NCBI GenBank assembly: GCA_024364735.1
Contig: JAGFNQ010005233.1
Location: forward strand, 1-64,000
Direction: 5' to 3'
Length of the DNA: 64,000 nt
DNA from: Boesenbergia rotunda
Taxonomy: Eukaryota; Streptophyta; Magnoliopsida; Zingiberales; Zingiberaceae
Notes under the pieces: generated by a model
What the model saw: only the letters and a program-made list of their open reading frames with translations
Told to the model about the DNA's origin: nothing
Databases searched by the model: none
Translations under genes and position numbers: made by a program
Part shown: piece by piece, positions 57,416-64,000 of the stretch
Layout: each line of letters starts with the position of its first letter
Position numbering within the stretch: position 1 is the stretch's first letter

Positions 57416-58439
57416 ACACACCTTCACCGCGATCTAGTGGATACTATACCCGCCAGCAACGCCGACTTACATGCCACCGTCAACACCAACATACGAGCAA
57501 TCACTGATATACAAGACGCCTTCAAGAGGAGCACTTTCAGGAGAGTACCTATAACCCACCGATACCAACGTACACAAGCTGCCTTTAGGAGGAAGATGTT
57601 GGATATCTATTCATAATCTATCGAAGGGACACTATTTGCTTATCTGTCAAAATCGCTTAAGCTGATAATCTCAAATTGTCAGCCTAGTTGAGTAGGCCGA
57701 TCGCCAACTTCATCTGGAGCTAGCTAAATTCGAGTTAGAGAAGGAATTTGTTGATCGCTGATTCGCTAAGTTGCCAAGTCAGCGAACGCTCCGAGTGTCG
57801 AATTGATGAAGATGATACCGAAGGTTCAAGATGGACACCGAACACACCCGAAACCTGAGTCCGAGTTGCGTGATGAGTGTTGCCCAAGGAACAAAGATGT
57901 CAACTCCTGCAGTGAGGCAGTCTCCTTGAAACATATTTGCCCCCTCCAGTAGTGCTAAGAGATCACGCTTAGACGTCTGTGTAACACAACCTAGCATAGG
58001 TTGACATGACGAATTGAGCATATACTTGAACTTGAACTTGAACGCTATCACATATATCTACCGAGTAAAAATTTACACAATAAAACAAATGAGAAAGAAC
58101 CGAGGGAATTAGAATTCTACACAATTTTTTTTTTTTACTTTTCCTCTTTTCTTACTCTCTGTTTCATGATTATCTCAATTGTATGCTCCTCATGATCAAA
58201 GATCCTCCGTATATAGAGCTTCTTGAGCACCATTGATCAACATGTGTCACTTAAGAACATCATGCACTAACATGTGTCATGCTTGATGGTATTCATGCAA
58301 AGCATTTGCATGAAATGGAAAGACAAGTGACATGCTAGTGTAACATGCTCAGACAATGTCATGCAGCAATCGTGTATGCAATCAAAAGAAAAGTACAATA
58401 AATATCAGATAATCGACGTGGGCATATCATACCTGACCG
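57416..58439. other. Unassigned sequence
   Basis: A frame of 97 codons ends at 57616, but its peptide has no family signal. A minus-strand frame at 58051-57779 (RDLLALLEGANMFQGDC) is also not recognised. The remainder is A+T-rich. Confidence 0.35.
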
Positions 58440-58829
58440 ATCATATATGGAGTTCGGATCTTCTGTGCCAGACTCTTCACTGTACCCGTATACCAACTCG
58501 CCGGCGAATCGTCCGATCGACGATCGGACACCAGTAATAATTTTTGATCGTCGTTCCGAATAAGATGATATCCTCGGAGCACGGTGAACCCGTCGAAATC
58601 GTCACATCTGTGATGGTACCATATTCACCGTCGAATCCGACGAGATGTCTGATGCGACGATTTGGACGGATTCACCATGTTCCGAGGATATCATCTTATT
58701 CGGAACGACGATAAAAAATTATTGGTGGTGTCCGATCGTCGATCGGACGACTCACCGGCGATCGCCGATGAGTTGGTACACGAGCACAGTGGGGAGTCCG
58801 ACACAGAGGATCCGGACTCTCATATATGA
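58440..58829. repeat. Long inverted repeat, ~170-bp arms, ~45-bp loop
   Basis: The left arm (58440 to about 58608) and the right arm (about 58655 to 58829) are inverted copies at roughly 85 percent by eye; TCATATATG starts the left arm and CATATATGA closes the right. The strongest block is TCCGAATAAGATGATATCCT against its complement at 58678-58699. The centre holds TGTGATGGTACCATATTCACCG. No target duplication is clear. It may be a foldback MITE; if transcribed it would give a long hairpin RNA. Confidence 0.85.
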
Positions 58830-59430
58830 ACAGTTGCATTCATGAACACATTTAAGATCGTGTAATTTGGACTCCCAATTTGCACTCTCTCCTTCATTAT
58901 AAATCAATCACAATTTCACACTTTCGAGGTGAAACTAATAACCTATAAATCGTATTTCTATTCATAATGTTTTTTCAAAAAAAGATATTACAAACTGCCA
59001 ATGTCACCAACATACAAGTCAACTCCGATGTCATACTTATTTTTGTCCCCATGAGATGGACTGATGATTAATACGTGAGTGTTGCCACTAAAAGATCTGG
59101 GATCAAATCTTGACAAAGCCAGTATATCCACCCTCCTCACGCGCTAGCCACAACAGCCGGGCTAATAGCCCCCGTGATTTCTCTTTTTCATGTTTATCCT
59201 GAGACAGATTAGCGAAGACGTTAGAGGCAAACGATTCACCTTTTACCATTAACTCCGGTGTCATACTACAAGAGAAAGGCCCAGCTGTTTGACTTCCCTG
59301 TACCATCCACATCCCAAGTTTAGCTTGTCATCCATCTACAAAAAGCCACTCGCCCAAGTTTGGCTTCCCTCCACTCTACCATCCACATCCCAAGATTAGC
59401 TTCCCACCCATCTAAAAAAGCCACTCCCCC
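58830..59430. other. Intergenic, with a short direct duplication
   Basis: No gene is visible. A block containing TACCATCCACATCCCAAG and AAAAAGCCACTC is present two to three times between 59300 and 59428. Confidence 0.5.
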
Positions 59431-59862
59431 TAGGGGTGTGCATTCGATCAAAATCGAATCGACCGAATCGAATAAATCGAAAATCGAATTAACCGATTTT
59501 TTTTAAACCGACCGAACTGACCGAATTTTCTAAAAAACCGAACTTTCCGAACCGATTTTTTTCGATTAATTCGGTTTTTAACCAAATTAACCGAAATTTT
59601 AAATTTAATTTGATTTTTAATTAAAATAACCAGATTTTATTTAATTATCTTTTTAAATAAAAAATAATTAAATTAATAATTAATTCGGTTTATTCGGTTT
59701 AACCGAATTATAAAATTCAAAACCGAAACCAAACCGATTTAACTGAAAAATCGAACCGAATTTGTAAAAAAAACCGAAAACCGAATTAACCGAACAGAAT
59801 TTCAAAATTCAGTCGGTTCGATTCAGTTAATTCGATTTTTCCGAATTTTTGCTCACCCCCTA
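59431..59862. mobile_element. hAT-type MITE, AACCGAA-rich
   Basis: The ends are inverted: TAGGGGTGTGCATTCG at 59431 and, on the minus strand from 59862, TAGGGGGTGAGCAAAAATTCG. Flanks are ACTCCCCC (59423-59430) and ACTCCTCA (59863-59870), 6 of 8 identical, which fits the 8-base duplication of hAT elements. The interior is almost entirely words such as AACCGAATT on both strands and could fold on itself. It has no coding capacity. The element is 432 bases. Confidence 0.75.
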
Positions 59863-59870
59863 ACTCCTCA

Positions 59871-61030
59871 GAGCTTGCCTCCGTGTTAGCACTAGCACTT
59901 CAAGAAGCCCGGCCACCAACACGCTAAGACGCCGCAAACCATAAAAGAAGATGAACGAGATTATTTATAATAATGATATGCATTGCAAAAGGGTGAGGGT
60001 CCAGTATCATGCAGTTGTTGTGTAACAAATCCATTTTTTCTTACGAGCGTTTGTATTGGGATAAGGTTAATTTGTGTTCTTTGTAATTTTTCCTTTTCAG
60101 ATTACTTTTCTGTGCAACATACAGAAGCACGGTTGCTTATTTGATTTAGTTACTGCTGGTTCATGACTGTTTGATTCTTAGGTTTCTGCGTTTACTTTGG
60201 GAACCTTTTTCTTACTCTGAAAAGAAATGCTATGAGATCTCTTGTTGTGTTCAAAGAAAGCAGACAATAAATTCATAATGAAAATTAGTGAAACAAGAGA
60301 CTAATAAAAACAAAGGAGAAAAGAATTAATATCATAGGGTCCGTATGGTTCACAAAAAAATATTCCAAAAAAAAAAACATTCCAAAATTTTCCATCTTTA
60401 GCAACACAATGAAAAACCATGAAAATCTTATTTTGTCAACACCGGTCTTCTCTAACATCATAAGACTCAAACTTAGTTGGGTTGATCATCATTAGGATTA
60501 TGGCTGAAAGTGAACCCGTTCTAAAGTGACTCATTTTTCAGTATCAATCATTATGCTCCAATAAAGCTTATCAACCTATGATTATGGCTGAAAGTGAACC
60601 CATTCTAAAGTGAACACAAATTGAATGAACAAGATGGATTGTGCAACATTGGTTTTAGACAAATTAGTGTGAGAACACATGCTTAATGTTGATTATCCAT
60701 TCTTCTACCAGAGAATCCCTCTTTCATATGTTTATAGTAACTTGCTTGCTGAACAAAAATGTAGTTTTTGTTAATATAATTCATAACCATGCCCTGTTTT
60801 ATTTATTTCAGTAATGTATCAAGGATGTTCTTGTCTTCTCTTAGGAAGAGCCTGCAAAATATAATTCCATACATAAGAGTCAACTTCATCTGTGATGAAT
60901 TTCCTAGCATTTGATTTATCCAAGTAGTTGTGCCCAAGAGTTAAATGTCCATTAAAGACCCAACAAAATGACAGGATAAAGTGTATGTCGATGGATGAGC
61001 TAAACATTCACACGAAATTCGTCTCCGAAT
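59871..61030. other. Intergenic sequence 3' of the 78-residue gene
   Basis: No gene is identified. TTATGGCTGAAAGTGAACCC with TTCTAAAGTGA occurs twice (60498 and 60583). The minus-strand frame at 61007-60819 is not recognised. The part nearest 61030-61414 may be the 3' untranslated region of the small gene. Confidence 0.4.
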
Positions 61031-61414
61031 CTTCTCAAACGAAAAAGTAGATTTTTTTTTTCTTTCTTGGCGGCAAAGAAAAATTGTACAAGTTTTTTTT
61101 TTCTTTCTTAAATCTAGACAAGAAAGCAGGATCAATCTCTACTTTGTTAAAGGTTACCAAAAAGTAATTAACCAGGTAGAAGTTTCTTGATGAGGAACAC
61201 AATTCCTGAAATCGTTGTGCAAATTCTATCGTATTAGCACAAACTTTGTAGAAACCTATCTATTGCCCGAAAAACAAAGAACTACTTGTAGCAATCTCAC
61301 GCTACAAATCACAATCGAATTGGGGTTTAAAAGAAAAAAAAGGAAAAATCTGCGGGAGCGCCGAGGAACGGCATGGAGCAACAAGATTCAAGAAGTATTA
61401 AGTGAAAGGGTGAA

Positions 61415-61731
61415 TCACCGGTGCGCCGTTACCAGCGTCTCGATGAATCTGAGACCGTCGAACCTCGGCGAGAACTTGTCTTCGGCGCTACGCCTCGATC
61501 TGGATCCCGAAGCTTTCTTCAACGATCCCGATTCCTATATATCGTGCAAATCCATCACCAATCGGTAAAAAATCTTCAAAAAAGAAAATCAAGACGAGAT
61601 AACGCTATGCATACCCCTTTCACGGAGGCGGAGGGAGCGATGACCGCGAAGAGGTAAGGAGTGACCGCGGCGGCGAAAGCGGCAGAGGCGGCGGCTGCGA
61701 TCGAAGCAGTGATGGGTCCGGCCTTGCTCAT
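61415..61731 (-). CDS. Conserved small plant protein, 78 residues, two exons
   Basis: Exon 1 is 61731-61615 (39 codons, starting MSKAGPITAS, followed by an alanine-rich stretch and TPYLFAVIAPSASV, probably one hydrophobic helix). The intron 61614-61535 has GTATGC and ATATATAG ends and lies between codons. Exon 2 is 61534-61415 (39 codons plus TGA): a basic serine/arginine patch (KKASGSRSRRSAEDK) and the end FSPRFDGLRFIETLVTAHR. I recognise this C-terminus from short, uncharacterised proteins of many flowering plants; no function is known to me. Both reading frame and splice sites are intact. This is the only apparently complete ordinary gene in the window, in its least transposon-rich part. 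Confidence 0.85.
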
Positions 61732-61846
61732 CTTGACGAGGAGGACGGAGATCGAGGTCGTGTGGTTCTCCTTCCTATCTCGATCGCCGGAGAAGCTTCG
61801 AAAACATTCACGGAGTGATGTGCCTGTTTCCGCTCAGTCTGTAGGT

Positions 61847-62007
61847 CTATAAATTGAAGTGAATGCGTTTAGGTTCCGCCGTCGCGACAGTCGCAGCCAA
61901 TACAAAACCTCCACGTGACGAACAACCGCATTTTGCTTGGGTTCGACGCCGATTGCTTTGAAGAGGAGAGAGAGATGTGTGTGGCCAGAATGGAAAGGGC
62001 CCGGGCC
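61847..62007 (-). promoter_or_regulatory. Likely promoter of the 78-residue gene
   Basis: On the minus strand a weak TATA-like ATTTATAGA (61855-61847) lies about 120 bases before the ATG. Further upstream are a G-box core CACGTG (61917-61912) and a GC-rich palindrome GGCCCGGGCCC (62007-61997). G-boxes bind bZIP/bHLH factors in plants; regulation is inferred only from the motif. Confidence 0.5.
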
Positions 62008-62199
62008 GCTAGGAATCTGAGATGAGATTTTTCTTATAAAAAATAATTTTATTTTATAATTTAACATTTTTTTTTATTTTTTCTCTTCCACAATATTATT
62101 TGACATCTATATTCTATCATTGTACTATTACATTCTTCATCTCATCTAGACATTGAAAGGCCTCTCAGTGAAAGCTTTCTACTTGTTCTGGTTTGTTAG

Positions 62200-62642
62200 A
62201 AGAAATAAAAATTCAACTGGTTGAAACTGAGCAAGAAGTGACAGAACTTAAGTCTAAATTGGCTACCAAACAAAAATCAAATAGTTTGTCTGAAACCCAA
62301 TTGAAGTGTATGGTTGAGTCCTATAAGTTGCTGGGATCACGTACACAAGAATTAGAAGGTGAAGTAAACGTGCTAGGCACAGAAGTAGAAAAATTGAGCA
62401 GTAAGCTCCGCGAAGGAAGGTGTATCTATCCATCAGGAAGATTTGGCCAAAATAGAATGTCTTGAAGAGCATATTGAGAGGTTAACTATTATGTTTTAGA
62501 TCAAATTATTTGCATGATATTTTTCACATTTATTCAGAAAACGATTTTGATTGCTTTGACTGATTGGTTTTTCTTCTTTGATTTAAGGCACGAAAAGGCT
62601 TCAATGTGCTCAGATGCTGATACTCACATCAAGACAAAACAG
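62200..62642 (+). pseudogene. Fragment of a filament-like plant protein (FPP) gene, two exons
   Basis: Exon A begins after the acceptor TTTGTTAG (62199) and encodes coiled coil: EIKIQLVETEQEVTELKSKL, then SLSETQLKCMVESYKLLGSR and TQELEGEVNVLGTEVEKLSS. A one-base shift near 62425 is followed by HQEDLAKIECLEEHIER in another frame, up to the donor GTTAAC at 62481. Exon B (62588-62642) gives HEKASMCSDADTHIKTKQ and ends at GTATCT. This wording is characteristic of the C-terminal half of FPP proteins, microtubule- or VETH-complex-associated coiled-coil proteins. No start, N-terminus or last exon is present. It is a captured or relict fragment, not a working gene. Confidence 0.75.
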
Positions 62643-62854
62643 GTATCTCTATTTGAATATTTTCTTTTGTTTTTCCATATAAGAATAAAATAGGGCGATA
62701 TGTATAGGTTAAATGAAAGGAAAGGAAGGTTGACAAAGTTGGTGTCTCTTGAGAATAATTCATTGAATATTGATGGGGTTAAGTATTCTGTGGCTCACAC
62801 ATGGACTGAAGAAATTATATAGTAAGACTCATCGAGGCTGGACGATTTTCTTTA
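62643..62854. other. Unassigned sequence between FPP fragment and G3
   Basis: An open stretch ending at a TAG near 62822 (VKYSVAHTWTEEII) is not recognised. It may be more of the captured gene or unrelated. Confidence 0.3.
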
Positions 62855-63532
62855 TGTGACGCCCGAGGCCCCCTCGGGAAGTCAGGTACCCGAGAACATC
62901 ACGGGCAAGTATACTCTGGAGACCGACTAGGGAAGACACACGCTCGAGATCACCTCGGAAAATCAGGTCATTGAGATCACCTCGGGAGGGTAAGCGCCCG
63001 GGAATCCCCGGGTCAAAAGACCCCGAGATCACCTCGGGGTAGTGGAGCACGAGGAACACTCGACCCCAAGTAATGATCCCCCATTCTTCAGATCTATGGA
63101 TAATCATCACCTATAATCACGGGATGATTATGACCCGTAATACACGGCCATTAACGCCTTCATTATCGCAACGATCCAGATTTCATGGCGGCGACAGCCG
63201 TTACAAGGGTTATCCAATAGCCGAAGATCGAGGGGACGTGGTGAAGATTATGGAGACACGTATGACTGCTGCCTTAGGTATAAAAGGTACTCCAACCCGT
63301 CCGGTAAATGGGTGACACAGTCTCTAACATAAGCATCTTCTCCTTGCTTTCTTCTATCTCCTATACTGAGGCACTGACTTGAGCGTCAGAGTGGGCTCCG
63401 CTAGACAACCTCCAGCGTGTTCCTATTAACGCTCGTGTTAATCTCGGAGGGTGAGAGTTCTTCCTCTAACGTCAGCATCCGCGTGGGCTGAACCCTGGTG
63501 ACTGACCGTCGACGTCGATTACTTCCGGAACA
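62855..63532 (+). repeat. 5' LTR of a third Tat-like element (G3)
   Basis: The LTR starts TGTGACGCCCGAGG (or two bases later) and ends CCGGAACA before a primer site TTTAGTGTCATTTGTGGAA, which is analogous to that of G1 and G2. U3 contains repeated GAGATCACCTCGG words (62948-63044). A TATA box TATAAAAG is at 63279-63286. The element runs off the right edge. Confidence 0.78.
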
Positions 63533-63580
63533 AGTTTAGTGTCATTTGTGGAAACCAGTAAAGCACCAGAAAGAGCATCG

Positions 63581-64000
63581 ATGGCAGAGCCAACGGGACA
63601 ATCCATCGTCCTGACGAAAGAGGAACTAGATTGCTTGGTGGTCAACGACATCAAAGGGGCGCTCCAACAGCAACGAATGGAGCCAGCTGCTTCACGGCGG
63701 GGGGCTTATGAGCAAGATGAGATCCCAGTGCTCTCCGGAGGTCCTACTGGAGGGGACCCCAACCGTGTGAGGAAGGCTCGCACTCAGCAATTGGGGAACT
63801 ACCCCCTAATCTCTTTCAGCCCAGAAGATCTGGAGGACACAGAAGGCCCCCATGAGGATGCTCTGGTAATTCTTGCGCATATCATAATTACAAAGTTGAA
63901 CGTGTCTTCGTGGATACAGATAGTTTCGTGAACATCCTGTACAAGGCTGCTCTGGATCAGATGCAGATTGACGAAGATGAACTGCTTCCAATTTCAACTC
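63581..64000 (+). pseudogene. Gag-protease start of G3 with most of gag deleted
   Basis: The frame starts MAEPTGQSIVLTKEELDCLV at 63581, then within about 45 residues reaches SGGPTGGDPNRVRKARTQQL, which in G1 and G2 lies just before the protease, about 370 residues further along. The capsid domain and zinc knuckle are therefore missing. Protease sequence continues (SFSPEDLEDTEGPHEDALVI), but a frameshift near 63870 puts the active-site region in another frame (FVDTDSFVNILYKAALDQMQ), where the usual G of D-T/S-G reads D. The window ends inside the protease. Confidence 0.72.

Noticed and set aside
57779..58051. 90-codon minus-strand frame
   Set aside because: Looks protein-like in part, but no motif is recognised, no splice or promoter context is convincing, and it lies in unassigned repeat-like DNA. 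Not called as a gene.
60819..61135. Overlapping minus-strand frames 3' of the small gene
   Set aside because: A+T-rich with low-complexity lysine/phenylalanine runs; more likely untranslated or intergenic sequence.

Overview
The window is nuclear DNA of a flowering plant with a repeat-rich genome. The evidence is several plant-specific LTR-retrotransposon lineages (Ty3/gypsy Tat with a second, archaeal-type RNase H; Ty1/copia; short gag-only elements primed by initiator Met-tRNA), a tRNA-type SINE, a Tourist-like MITE, an hAT-family MITE, GT-AG introns of plant type, and two plant gene remnants (a small protein ending in ETLVTAHR and a filament-like plant protein fragment). The species cannot be fixed from sequence alone. 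Only one apparently intact ordinary gene is visible.

Layout. 1-4.6 kb: low-complexity sequence and a hairpin-rich repeat, interrupted by a copia-type LTR (1379-4338) that itself contains a second solo LTR of the same family (2424-4109). 4.6-9.2 kb: two SINE copies in opposite orientation, a decayed hAT (ZMYM1-like) transposase on the minus strand that was interrupted in frame by a Tourist-type MITE carrying a 20-bp GC-rich minisatellite, and a solo LTR with a perfect 5-bp target duplication (8087-9177). 9.5-19.9 kb: a long, probably chromovirus-type LTR whose 40-bp tandem array received two related 3.5-kb gag-only retrotransposons in the same orientation (11536-15023 and 15066-18684).

21.2-32.3 kb: Tat element G1 (5' LTR, gag-pol with frameshifts, five 145-bp tandem repeats, an antisense coiled-coil gene), broken by a solo LTR (30008-32170) and ending abruptly at an N (32284). 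32.3-41.2 kb: the 3' part of a copia element with its LTR, a partial LTR of the same family as 30008-32170, and the 5' part of a gag-bearing copia-like element, each lacking its left part. 41.2-55.05 kb: Tat element G2, with both LTRs but of different structure, a gag-pol full of CAG-to-TAG type stops, the 145-bp repeats split by a 2.4-kb solo LTR, and the best copy of the spliced antisense gene with its own TATA box. 55.05-57.4 kb: a second chromovirus-type LTR fragment. 57.4-62.85 kb: the least transposon-dense part, with a 390-bp long hairpin, an hAT-type MITE, the 78-residue gene on the minus strand and a filament-like plant protein gene fragment. 62.86-64 kb: the 5' LTR and start of a third Tat-like element (G3), which runs off the window.

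How the parts relate. Almost everything is transposon inserted into transposon; target duplications let several layers be ordered. The least ordinary features are the antisense, three-exon gene of the Tat elements, the tRNA-like pol III promoter carried inside the LTRs of the gag-only elements, and the suspicious junction at the N.
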